From Ignavibacteria bacterium (GTDB lineage Bacteria > Bacteroidota > Ignavibacteria > Kapaibacteriales > UBA2268): 36,692 nucleotides of DNA. Of the stretch, positions 1 to 7,062 are shown piece by piece (the first letter of the stretch is position 1; every line of letters begins with the position of its first letter). The notes below the pieces were generated by a model. The model did not search any database, was not told where the DNA came from, and saw only the letters and a list, made by a program, of their open reading frames with translations. The stretch lies in NCBI GenBank assembly GCA_016844745.1, contig JAERMQ010000039.1:1-36692 (forward strand). The letters are read 5' to 3'. Position numbers and translations under genes: made by a program.

Positions 1-465
1 TAAAAAAGCGGACGCTTCCGGAATAAAAATCGTTCCCTGCGAATTGCCGCTTCGATTCCATCTCAGGCGAATAGCAGCTCCCGTAGCCATTTCCATAGTT
101 AAATCCGTCGGAGGAAGCGGAATCGCAGGCGTTGGAACAGGGTCGGCAGGTTTTAGCCCCAATTGCACTTTCAGGTTATCGGCAACTCCGGGATGAGCCT
201 GAATTTGCCGCGCAAGAAGCCGGATATTTTCTTTCAGTGCGTCTTTTTTGTTCTTTTTATTATCGGTAGCGGCTTTGGATTCGGCTTGTTTTGCAATCGC
301 ATTGTTCAAGCCGGTGGAATAATCGGTTTTTTTCGTTGTAAGAGTCGTAATATCTCCGGCGTTCAGACCGAGAGCAGCAAGATTAGCATTAGCGACGGTT
401 ATGAAATTTTCAGACCAGGGAACCAAATCGCCATCTTTTTGAGGCATAAAATCTGAAGCAGCCAT
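1..465 (-). CDS. Fibronectin type III-like protein, 5' part (runs off left edge)
   Basis: The reading frame starts at ATG 463-465, with an AAGGG ribosome site just upstream, and stays open for 155 codons to the window edge, so the 3' end is missing. The visible product begins MAASDFMPQKDGDLVPW and has an alanine- and lysine-rich, probably helical stretch (about residues 20-90). A proline-rich linker follows, then the start of an FN3-like beta segment (EMATGAAIRLRWNRSGNSQG). A duplicate of the 3' end at 2309-2556 shows that the full gene probably ends in FRVKAKKNDITSEASNVV, typical of the last strands of an FN3 domain, for a total of about 200 residues. Function is unknown. No signal peptide is seen. 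Its 3' end is copied several times among the neighbouring toxin-antitoxin genes. Confidence 0.75.
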   Translation of the reverse strand, partial: MAASDFMPQKDGDLVPWSENFITVANANLAALGLNAGDITTLTTKKTDYSTGLNNAIAKQAESKAATDNKKNKKDALKENIRLLARQIQAHPGVADNLKVQLGLKPADPVPTPAIPLPPTDLTMEMATGAAIRLRWNRSGNSQGTIFIPEASAFL

Positions 466-469
466 AATT

Positions 470-645
470 TCCCTTCAAATTAATTTAAAATTCCTTAATA
501 TTAATTTAAAATTTCATCAAATAAGTTTCCTTTTCCTTCAAATCATTTTAAAATTCCTTCAAATCAAAGTATTTTTCCTAAATATTAAGATAATTTTCCT
601 AAATATTAAATTAAAATTCCTAAAAATCATGTTGAAATTAAATCA
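470..645 (-). repeat. Degenerate direct repeats with SD-like AAGGAA/TAGGAA cores upstream of the FN3-like gene
   Basis: Read on the minus strand, this AT-rich leader contains about seven spaced copies of a TTNAAGGAATTTTAA or ATTTAGGAAAATTA-like unit, roughly every 22-30 bases. The last one (TTGAAGGGAAATT) is the ribosome site of the FN3-like gene. No gene is seen in 466-805 apart from this array. Confidence 0.6.
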
Positions 646-805
646 AACCGTTTCACTTTTTTCAAGTTTTAAGTTCCTTTATTGCAAATATAATAAATAA
701 AGAAATGAAATGCAAGTATTTGTTTCGAATATTCAAAACTGCATAAACCGCAGCTACATTGCTCTGACAAAATTTTTAACTGCCAAAGCTGACATCAACA
801 ATGAA

Positions 806-1039
806 TTATCCAAATACCGGCTGATTAATAAAGCTAATATCTTTGACCGGAATATGATTGAATATCATTTGACTAAAATCAACTTTTTCTTTGACATTCA
901 AAACCTCCATGCCAATCACATTGCCTTGAGAATCCGTATCAACTATATAATCAGGGGAAATCTCGAAAGAGTCAACTCCCGGAATATCTACAAAATTTAT
1001 ATATAATGCATCAGTTTCTTTATCGTAATTGAATTTCAT
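806..1039 (-). CDS. DUF2283 family small protein, putative antitoxin
   Basis: This 77-residue protein opens with MKFNYDKETDALYINF, followed by PDYIVDTDSQGNVIGMEVLN. Both segments are hallmarks of DUF2283 (YDxExDxLYI, then IvlDxDxxGxIvGiEil). The start has an AAAGG ribosome site 5 bases upstream. It lies 14 bases downstream of a small DUF4258-like gene, an arrangement seen again at 12.2-12.7 kb. DUF2283 proteins are often paired with toxin-like partners, so an antitoxin role is inferred from context and not shown by the sequence. Confidence 0.8.
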   Translation of the reverse strand: MKFNYDKETDALYINFVDIPGVDSFEISPDYIVDTDSQGNVIGMEVLNVKEKVDFSQMIFNHIPVKDISFINQPVFG

Positions 1040-1053
1040 TTCATCCTTTTTAT

Positions 1054-1284
1054 TTATTTTTTAAAATTTCTGTCAAAGAAAGCCGTATGGATTGTTTCCT
1101 CATCCTCAAGTAAAACAATTCTAACAAATTTATTAAATTCAGACGAAAATCCCCACATTTTAATTTTTCCGTCTTCCTGAATTTCTTTTTTGATTGGATT
1201 TCGGATAATTTCTGAGAGAAGTTCGGATGTCAAATAAGGTCGTTTTGGAAATACATCTTCAATAAAATGATTTGTAAATTTCAT
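1054..1284 (-). CDS. Small DUF4258-like protein, putative toxin of a DUF2283 pair
   Basis: A 76-residue protein beginning MKFTNHFIEDVFPKRPYL. I prefer this ATG (1282-1284) over one four codons upstream because GGAG sits six bases before it. The N-terminal NHF...KRP, the central QEDGKIKMWGF and the C-terminal FFDRNF match a small family commonly found next to DUF2283 genes, and its fold is probably related to DUF4258/RelE-like toxins. The DUF2283 gene follows 14 bases downstream in the same direction. Toxin activity is inference from pairing only. Confidence 0.6.
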   Translation of the reverse strand: MKFTNHFIEDVFPKRPYLTSELLSEIIRNPIKKEIQEDGKIKMWGFSSEFNKFVRIVLLEDEETIHTAFFDRNFKK

Positions 1285-1308
1285 AACTAACTCCATCTAA
1301 TCATTAAA

Positions 1309-1395
1309 TTAAACAAAACCACCTACATTTACCGCAACCACATTCCTTGCTTCACTTGTCATGTCGTTCTTTTTTGCTTTTACGCGAAAGTAATT
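1309..1395 (-). pseudogene. Orphan 3' tail of an FN3-like gene (tail copy c)
   Basis: The minus-strand translation gives NYFRVKAKKNDMTSEARNVV and a few more residues, then a stop at 1309-1311. It matches the C-terminus encoded at 2309-2400 (FFRVKAKKNDITSEASNVV). No start or upstream FN3 sequence is attached. It lies between the TumE-like gene and the DUF4258-like gene, so it is a gene remnant and not an independent gene. Confidence 0.75.
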
Positions 1396-1455
1396 ATGCC
1401 CGACCAGTTCGGGAAGTTGAGTTTCATAAAATTTATTCAAATATTTTCCAATCGT

Positions 1456-1836
1456 TTAATCATTATTTTCTATTATTATAGCCTTTATTTCTGCCAATAT
1501 TTGCACTATTTCAGGCTCAATACTTTCTGTTATTACACTCTCTAAATGTTTGTGATGCGGAAATGTTGCAACGTTTTGATGATGTGGCGCATTGTCGTAA
1601 CGAAAAATCATTTCACCGGTAGGTCTTCGAAAATGGTATTTGTATTTTTTTTTTGAAATTTGGTTGTCAGTTAGTTTAATTACTTCCAAAATATCCAAAA
1701 CACCAAATTCAAATGTTAATTTCGTTTCGATAACTCCCAGAAAATCGTTTATTTTTCGTATATGAATTTCTGAATTAAGTACAAAATCCAGACCATTAAC
1801 GATATTTCCGAAATCTGCAAAATACTGAGTTATCAT
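1456..1836 (-). CDS. TumE-like (DUF6516) toxin
   Basis: A 126-residue protein. Its central region YKYHFRRPTGEMIFRYDNAPHH, followed by TFPHHKH, is the signature of the DUF6516/TumE toxin family (RYDNxPHH and PHHKH). The start codon overlaps the stop of the preceding 104-residue gene (ATGA), a tight antitoxin-toxin arrangement. Family members are proposed RNA-targeting toxins. The histidine cluster is probably the active site, but that is inference. Length is normal and the frame is intact. Immediately downstream lies an orphan FN3 tail. Confidence 0.75.
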   Translation of the reverse strand: MITQYFADFGNIVNGLDFVLNSEIHIRKINDFLGVIETKLTFEFGVLDILEVIKLTDNQISKKKYKYHFRRPTGEMIFRYDNAPHHQNVATFPHHKHLESVITESIEPEIVQILAEIKAIIIENND

Positions 1837-2147
1837 AAAAGTTGCTTTAATTCATTTTGAAATTCGATATAGCTTTCATATTCGCCACTCCAAATCATAA
1901 AATCGTTGTTATGACTATCTTCGCCAAATACGCCATTTTCGTATTTACTGTAAAAATCAGATGATTTTATTTTATATTTAAGTTCATAATTCGAAAAATC
2001 CAATTCGATATTGCGTATTCCTTTTTTCAGTTCGTTTATACGATAATCAAACATTGAATTGATTAATTTTATATAGTTACTACCATGTATGTTTAGTAAT
2101 TTGCTAAAACGCATTTCAGTTTGCACATCTAATTCTAGTGTAAGCAT
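1833..2147 (-). CDS. Putative antitoxin partner of the TumE-like toxin
   Basis: A 104-residue protein with ribosome site AAGGAT, overlapping the toxin start by four bases. The N-terminal half (EMRFSKLLNIHGSNYIKLINSMFDYRINELKKGIRNIELD) is helical and could form a DNA-binding or dimerisation module. The C-terminal half is acidic (YENGVFGEDSHNNDFMIWSGEYESY), as expected of a toxin-wrapping region. Identification as antitoxin rests on gene order and overlap with the TumE-like gene. I do not recognise a named domain. About 160 bases of AT-rich DNA without features separate it from the upstream FN3 fragment. Confidence 0.6.
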   Translation of the reverse strand: MLTLELDVQTEMRFSKLLNIHGSNYIKLINSMFDYRINELKKGIRNIELDFSNYELKYKIKSSDFYSKYENGVFGEDSHNNDFMIWSGEYESYIEFQNELKQLL

Positions 2148-2308
2148 AATATTTATCCTTAAAATTAATAACTGTTAAAGTTAGACTTCTTTTCAATTTC
2201 TTTCCAATATTTAATCTGACTTTATTTAAAAAATCCATCCGTACAAAATTAAGTGTTTTTGAGCAAATTCAATTACACATTCTCGAATTTTTCATTAATA
2301 ATTATTCT

Positions 2309-2556
2309 TTACATCGCCACCACATTACTTGCTTCGCTTGTAATGTCATTCTTTTTTGCTTTTACCCGGAAAAAAGTTGCTCTCGTCGCATTGTGCTCCG
2401 TCGTATCTATTGTGGTTTTTGTCGTAGTGTCGAGGATAATATAATCATGGTCTAAATAAGCGGACGCTTCCGGAATAAAAATCGTTCCCTGCGAATTGCC
2501 GCTACGATTCCATCTCAGGCGAATAGCAGCTCCCGTAGCCATTTCCATAGTTAAAT
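2309..2556 (-). pseudogene. Truncated FN3-like gene, 3' third (tail copy b)
   Basis: Bases 2453-2556 match bases 1-104 of the window with only two mismatches that I can see, in the same orientation. Together they encode MEMATGAAIRLRWNRSGNSQ and onward. The frame continues through DTTTKTTIDTTEHNATRATF to FRVKAKKNDITSEASNVVAM and a stop, giving the missing end of the left-edge gene. The 5' two thirds are absent: homology stops at 2556, exactly at the stop codon of the upstream 87-residue gene. An uninterrupted frame extends a little upstream, but the start is spurious. This is a recent partial duplication. Confidence 0.85.
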
Positions 2557-2819
2557 TAAATATAAACTGCATTTGGGTTTTCCGACATAATAGATAAAGC
2601 ATAGCCGAAATCAATTAATATATCAATTGCCAAAGATGCCGAAAAATGATTCATTTCAATTTCTCTGTCTTCATCCATATCTGCAATTACGTTTATCCAA
2701 ATATGCTCTGGATCGTCTGGGCTTGTTTGCAAATCCTTAAAAATAATTTCAGGATAACGTTCCTTTACTTTATTGAACAATTCATCTATTAGCTGTTGTT
2801 TCTTTAAATTTATTTTCAT
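2556..2819 (-). CDS. Small partner protein of the HEPN gene, putative antitoxin
   Basis: An 87-residue protein whose ATG overlaps the TGA of the HEPN reading frame (ATGA). The pattern DPEHIWINVIADMDEDREIEM, then SLAIDILIDFGYALSIM, matches a small protein repeatedly seen downstream of UPF0332-type HEPN genes, so I infer a partner or antitoxin. Its frame is intact although the HEPN gene is broken. Its stop codon TAA (2556-2558) abuts the duplicated FN3 fragment, with an ATTTAA sequence shared across the junction. Confidence 0.6.
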   Translation of the reverse strand: MKINLKKQQLIDELFNKVKERYPEIIFKDLQTSPDDPEHIWINVIADMDEDREIEMNHFSASLAIDILIDFGYALSIMSENPNAVYI

Positions 2820-3181
2820 TTAATCACCTCAAAAATAAGTTCGATGAAATCTTTTGCATCTTTTAATTGCTGTTTTGCAGTCTTTTTACTAACACCACTT
2901 TTATAGTCAGCATCGCTTCTGATAGCCTGCATTTCTAACAAAAAACCTTTATACTTTGACGGTAATATCTTTCTTCTATTGCAGAAATTATCTGCAAATA
3001 AAGATTGAACAGTTTTGTGGTCAATTTCCGGTGTTATACCTGTTGTTAAAATTGCAGCAATAGCTACATGAAAAGCAGAATAATATGCCCTTTTAGCTTA
3101 AGCATTGAATAATCCGTTTTCGAATAACAACTCAGCAGCTTTTATATTCTCTTTTGCTCTTTCAAGAAAAATTTCTTTCAT
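2816..3181 (-). pseudogene. HEPN-domain (UPF0332-like) protein with an in-frame stop
   Basis: Starting at ATG 3179-3181 the minus strand reads MKEIFLERAKENIKAAELLF, then FENGLFNA, a TAA stop at 3098-3100, and then continues in the same frame as AKRAYYSAFHVAIAAILTTG to a TGA at 2816-2818. In all there are 122 codons with one nonsense codon at position 28. RAYYSAFH is the conserved helix of UPF0332/HEPN proteins, a fold shared by many RNase toxins and nucleotidyltransferase partners. Without the stop the gene would have the usual length of about 120 residues. A shorter product initiated internally cannot be excluded, but it would lack the first helix. Confidence 0.75.
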
Positions 3182-3224
3182 TAAAAACCTTTTGTTTATT
3201 TTCAAAGATAAAAAAATTATTCCT

Positions 3225-3280
3225 TTACACCACCACCACATTACTCGCTTCGCTTGTAATGTCGTTCTTTTTTGCTTTTA
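3225..3280 (-). pseudogene. Orphan 3' tail of an FN3-like gene (tail copy a)
   Basis: The minus strand encodes KAKKNDITSEASNVVVV and a stop, matching the C-terminus of the FN3-like gene. Its first bases (TAAAAGC) coincide with the TAA stop of the DUF5618 gene, so the junction falls exactly at that stop codon. Confidence 0.75.
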
Positions 3281-3676
3281 ATCAGATCCATTATTTGAAT
3301 ATGGTTTCAGGGCTTTGATAATAGAAACAGCATTATCAATTCCTGCTTCTATGGCTTTGATATCAGTTTCCCCATCATTATAACCATCTAAATGAAGCAG
3401 TCTATAAGCGCTATTCAAATGTTTCAGTAGTCGTTTATCAATTTGTGATAAAGATTTTTGATAATATTCTATGGATTTTCTTCTTCTTCGCGATTGAATA
3501 TTTTTGATAACAAATAATTGGTCAAGTGCCATCAATGCCCCTGAATATGCCATTCCACAAGCAGATTTTACATATTTTACATCAATGTAGAATTTATTAT
3601 CTTTCCCGGCTTGGTTAAGTTGAACCATTGCATTCTCTATATAACGCATGGCTTCTTGATAAGGATTATCGGGCAT
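3278..3676 (-). CDS. DUF5618 family protein (HEPN-like helical protein)
   Basis: A 132-residue, all-helical protein beginning MPDNPYQEAMRYIENAMVQL. The features EAMRYIxNA, VKYVKSACGMAYSGALMALD, KSIEYYQKSLSQIDKRLLKH and SAYRLLHLDGYNDGE are those of DUF5618, a Bacteroidota family that resembles HEPN/nucleotidyltransferase-substrate proteins. A GGAG ribosome site precedes the start. Function is unknown. Its position at the head of a chain of toxin-antitoxin-like genes suggests a related role. Its stop codon is shared with an FN3 tail remnant. Confidence 0.75.
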   Translation of the reverse strand: MPDNPYQEAMRYIENAMVQLNQAGKDNKFYIDVKYVKSACGMAYSGALMALDQLFVIKNIQSRRRRKSIEYYQKSLSQIDKRLLKHLNSAYRLLHLDGYNDGETDIKAIEAGIDNAVSIIKALKPYSNNGSD

Positions 3677-3832
3677 TTATATATTCTCCATCCGGAAATA
3701 ATATTAACAAACAAAAATACGAAATTAAATGAAAAATATTTTGTGTGGTTAAAATGTTTTCAGCCATACCAACGACATCGTCGCTAACATGGCATTTTCT
3801 CTATGGAGGCTGGCTTAAAAGACTATAAAATG

Positions 3833-3916
3833 GAAGAAAGTCATTCAGAGCGGAGCGAAGAATCCAGTCCCAGTGGTGCTTCTGGATTCTTCGCTTCGCT
3901 CTGAATGACTTTCTTC
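3833..3916. repeat. Palindromic MITE-like element (GTCATTCAGAGCG family)
   Basis: Two 35-base arms (3833-3867 and 3882-3916) are inverted repeats with one mismatch, closing on a 14-base loop. The arms contain GTCATTCAGAGCG and GAAGAATCCAG. Near-identical arms occur at 14389-14460, and related ones at 24738-24817 and 14096-14168. It lies in the 445-base gap 3677-4121, which holds no gene. Confidence 0.85.
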
Positions 3917-4051
3917 TTGCCTGTTAATACAGCTTACATGGATGAAAAAACTGTTTGAATTAGGATTTTTAGGATTTAAGGATTATAAGATAGTTGTAAT
4001 TACTAACATTTATTATAACTTATAACTCATAATTCATAACTTATAATTTTT

Positions 4052-4119
4052 CATTAACCATTGACCATTGACCATTGACCATTAACCATTGACCATTGAC
4101 CATTGACCATTAACAATTG
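4052..4119. repeat. Short tandem repeat of TTGACCA/TTAACCA
   Basis: About nine consecutive 7-base units (ATTGACC with ATTAACC variants) end just before the stop codon of the response-regulator gene. Similar runs occur near 5830-5860 and in 30.7-30.9 kb. Confidence 0.8.
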
Positions 4120-4121
4120 AT

Positions 4122-5363
4122 TTACTTCTCTCCATAAACATACACAGATTCGGGGATGGTATTCTTCTTGGAAATCTGGATTAATTGCACTAATATATTT
4201 TGTGTGATTTCTTCATCTTTCAGGAAAATTGCCCTGCCGTTATTATCTTTAATATCTTCTGCTAAGACCTGACCGATTTTCAGGTTTTTCAGGGGTATAT
4301 TTAATTTTGAAGATGTTAATCCCGTATATCCTGATGTAACAATTGTTGTGGCAATCAATGCTTTAACATATCTCTTTTCATAAAATAACTCATTCTTCTC
4401 AAAGTATGTAAATATATCTTTATCCGAATTACCGGATTCTTTCAACAAATCATATTTTGATACAATCCTGAGAATTGAAGTAATAGTATCCGAAGTATTC
4501 TGGTCGTCAAGATGAAATGATATACTATTTGATACATTTTCCAGATGTGGTATCTGAATCAAATATTCATAAGCCTTCTTAGGATGCAATTTTAGCATAT
4601 TCAATTCCTGCTGCGATAAAGGCTCCCCTCTGTTATACCTTTCAATCATGGATTTCGGCAGGTCTATACAACCGATTTGTGATAAAAGGCAGGCAATTTC
4701 AATTTCCCAAACGTTTGTTATATCAGTATTTACAAGGATTTTCTTCGCCAGATTCCTCATTCTGATACCTTTTTCGAATATTAAAGGTTCTGATTTCGAA
4801 AGGATATTAATCAGCATATTGATTGAACCTTTGAGAGTTTTATTCAGAAGTTCCTGAGTTCCATCTATACTTTCCTGTAACTGTTTGGTTCTATCGGCTA
4901 CTTTAGCTTCTAAAGATGCATTAAGTTCCTTTAATTGCTTTTCCTGATTATCAATCTGCTTTTCTTTATAATAACTTTTGAAAGCCTCTGTTACGGTTAA
5001 ATCAAGGTCTTCGGCAGCCCATGGTTTAGCGATAAATCTGTATAGCTTTGCTTTATTGACAGCATTTCCAACTCCATCGGTCGTAGCTTGTCCGGTCAGC
5101 ATAATCTTGCGGGTTTTTGGCATAGTTCCATGAATCCTGATAAGTAATTCATCACCCTTCATTTCCGGCATAAGCCAATCGCTAATTATGATGGGTACTT
5201 CGACATCATCCGCTTTTAATTCTTCGAGGACTTCCAATGCTTCAGCAGCGCTTTCAGCCACCTCGACCGAAAGCATATCTTTGAAAGCTCCGTTCAGTTC
5301 TTTTTTAAGGCTGTCCAGAACTATTTTTTCATCATCTACGCAGATTATAACTGGTTTTTTCAT
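4122..5363 (-). CDS. Response regulator with degenerate HD-GYP output domain
   Basis: 413 residues. A receiver domain (1-125) has acidic D10/D11, phospho-acceptor D62 (SDWLMP), T90 and K113 (IAKPW). A coiled coil follows (about 131-175), then an HD-GYP-like region (about 180-345) with LPKSMIERYNRGEPLSQQEL and LHPKKAYEYL as in RpfG-type proteins. The HD pair expected before IG is replaced by SQ at 228-229 (LLSQIG), and the later histidine/GYP motifs are also eroded, so cyclic-di-GMP phosphodiesterase activity is unlikely and a binding or scaffold role is more plausible. It lies downstream of the histidine kinase, separated by a repeat-filled 485-base gap, and probably receives its phosphate from that kinase. 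Confidence 0.8.
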   Translation of the reverse strand: MKKPVIICVDDEKIVLDSLKKELNGAFKDMLSVEVAESAAEALEVLEELKADDVEVPIIISDWLMPEMKGDELLIRIHGTMPKTRKIMLTGQATTDGVGNAVNKAKLYRFIAKPWAAEDLDLTVTEAFKSYYKEKQIDNQEKQLKELNASLEAKVADRTKQLQESIDGTQELLNKTLKGSINMLINILSKSEPLIFEKGIRMRNLAKKILVNTDITNVWEIEIACLLSQIGCIDLPKSMIERYNRGEPLSQQELNMLKLHPKKAYEYLIQIPHLENVSNSISFHLDDQNTSDTITSILRIVSKYDLLKESGNSDKDIFTYFEKNELFYEKRYVKALIATTIVTSGYTGLTSSKLNIPLKNLKIGQVLAEDIKDNNGRAIFLKDEEITQNILVQLIQISKKNTIPESVYVYGEK

Positions 5364-5847
5364 TGTTTTATAACTCTTACATTTATCTAATTATTTATTT
5401 ATTTTTCACCTTAAAAAATTATTTTTTTGTGTAAATAGCAGAATCAAGAAGAATGTCATTCTGAACGAAGTGAAGAATCTTCTTGCAAAGTCTGATATAC
5501 TCTTTTTTAATAACATCCCAATATTCCTAAATCCTTTCTCGAAATAATTAGTAATGACACTGCTCTAAAATGTTCATCCTTATAATTTTACTTCAAAACT
5601 ACATTCATCCTATATTGAAGAAGATTCTTCACTTCGTTCAGAATGACATTCTTCTATTTAAAAAGATTTTTCACTTCGTTCAGAATGACATTCTTCTATT
5701 GAAGTTGATTCTTCACTTCGCTTACGAATGACATTTCTTTATGTTTCATAGTTTTTACACAACCTCATTTAAAGGAATGATATTTAAGTATATAAATTTA
5801 ATCTTTTGAAAAACAATAACTTATAATTTATAATTAACAATTGACAA
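5364..5847. repeat. MITE copy A (5449-5653) plus partial ends, in a gene-free gap
   Basis: Inverted arms of about 36 bases (GAATGTCATTCTGAACGAAG, continuing TGAAGAATCTTCTT) lie at 5449-5484 and 5617-5653, bounding a roughly 205-base element. Its interior is homologous, in reverse, to the element at 21388-21585. Further lone right ends follow at about 5661-5695 and 5701-5736. I see no gene in 5364-5847. Confidence 0.8.
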
Positions 5848-7053
5848 TTAACCATTGAGGGAAGTTGGTAGTATAATCTTAAAGGTAGTCCCTTTTCCAA
5901 GCTCGCTTTCAACTTCAATCCTTCCATTATGACTCTTTACGATTTTATTAACTATATCCAATCCAAGACCCGTCCCTTCGCCCTGTGGCTTTGTAGTAAA
6001 AAACGGTTCGAAAATCCTGGCTTTGACTTCATCCGGCATTCCTTTTCCGGTATCGGTAAATTTAATAACAGCTTCGGAATCGACAATATCAGTATCAATT
6101 GTAATTGTTCCTTTACTATCCATAGCATGTATTGAATTATGTATGAGATTAGTCCAAACCTGGCTCAGCTTATCGGGTACGAATGAAAGCATCCGGTTTA
6201 TATGATAATTTTTTACAATATCAATCCCCTGTTTAATTTGATTCTGATAGAGAGTTAGTACCATTTCAATATTCTCGTGAATATCGGCTGTTAATTTATT
6301 CCCTTCGGAATCGAACCGGGCATAGTTTTTCAGTGAAAACACAATTTTTGATACTCTGTCAATAGCCGATGTAATGATATTACTACTAAGCTTAATTCCT
6401 GAAAATTTTTGACATACATGCAAAATTTCTTCAGCCTTCGGGTGTTTTAATAAACCAACAAATTCATCAATATTATCATACACACCTAAACTGACAAGCA
6501 TTTCAGCTAAAGCAGAACCGTTTTCGATATGATTTTCCTCAAGAAGCGATGACAGATTCCTCCTGAATTGTCTTTCTTCACGGGAAGTCAAGGATTGTCC
6601 AAGGTTTGAAGCCTTTTTTAATAAATTATTAAATATGGGTTTAATTTCATTAGGTATGGACTGATAAATTTCCGGAGCTTCGAAAAGTAAGAAATCAATT
6701 TCATTCGATATGGATTTATTTGAGGAATTGATAGCTCCTAATGGAGTATTTATTTCATGGGCTATACCTGCTACAAGCTGCCCTAATGCCGCCATTTTTT
6801 CCGACAGGACTAACTGCTCCTGACTTTTATTAAGCTCTTCCAGAACTACATGCAACTCATCATTTTTTTCATTTAACAGCTTCTTTTGCTTATCCAAATC
6901 TGCAATAACGCTTAAATAAAGCTTATCATTCTGGTCTTTAATCTTTTCAATGGCAATTGTAGCCTCTTCCGAACGTTTTAGCTTAGACTTTAGAATTCTT
7001 ATGTCACGCTCTAAAGACATTAAATCCTGTGTACTATTGTTTTCAATATCCAT
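5848..7053 (-). CDS. Soluble sensor histidine kinase
   Basis: 401 residues with no membrane segment. An N-terminal coiled coil (about 12-85) leads to a HisKA H-box (SEKMAALGQLVAGIAHEINT, phospho-acceptor H99), a long helical insertion (about 110-235), then an HATPase domain with N-box (QVWTNLIHNSIHAMD), G1 (DTGKGMP), F-box (FEPFFTTKP) and G2 (GEGTGLGL). All catalytic motifs are present. It starts 9 bases after the stop of a FIST gene and so is co-transcribed with it. FIST proteins are known signal-input modules for kinases, so here the sensor seems to be a separate polypeptide. The likely target is the REC/HD-GYP protein downstream. Confidence 0.9.
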   Translation of the reverse strand: MDIENNSTQDLMSLERDIRILKSKLKRSEEATIAIEKIKDQNDKLYLSVIADLDKQKKLLNEKNDELHVVLEELNKSQEQLVLSEKMAALGQLVAGIAHEINTPLGAINSSNKSISNEIDFLLFEAPEIYQSIPNEIKPIFNNLLKKASNLGQSLTSREERQFRRNLSSLLEENHIENGSALAEMLVSLGVYDNIDEFVGLLKHPKAEEILHVCQKFSGIKLSSNIITSAIDRVSKIVFSLKNYARFDSEGNKLTADIHENIEMVLTLYQNQIKQGIDIVKNYHINRMLSFVPDKLSQVWTNLIHNSIHAMDSKGTITIDTDIVDSEAVIKFTDTGKGMPDEVKARIFEPFFTTKPQGEGTGLGLDIVNKIVKSHNGRIEVESELGKGTTFKIILPTSLNG

Positions 7054-7062
7054 ATAATATTA

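Noticed and set aside
163..456. 97-residue plus-strand frame at the left edge
   Set aside because: It is antisense to the FN3-like gene, which has a good start, ribosome site and a duplicated in-frame copy.
2253..2444. Small plus-strand hydrophobic protein
   Set aside because: It lies antisense to the FN3 tail copy, whose sequence is conserved as protein on the minus strand.
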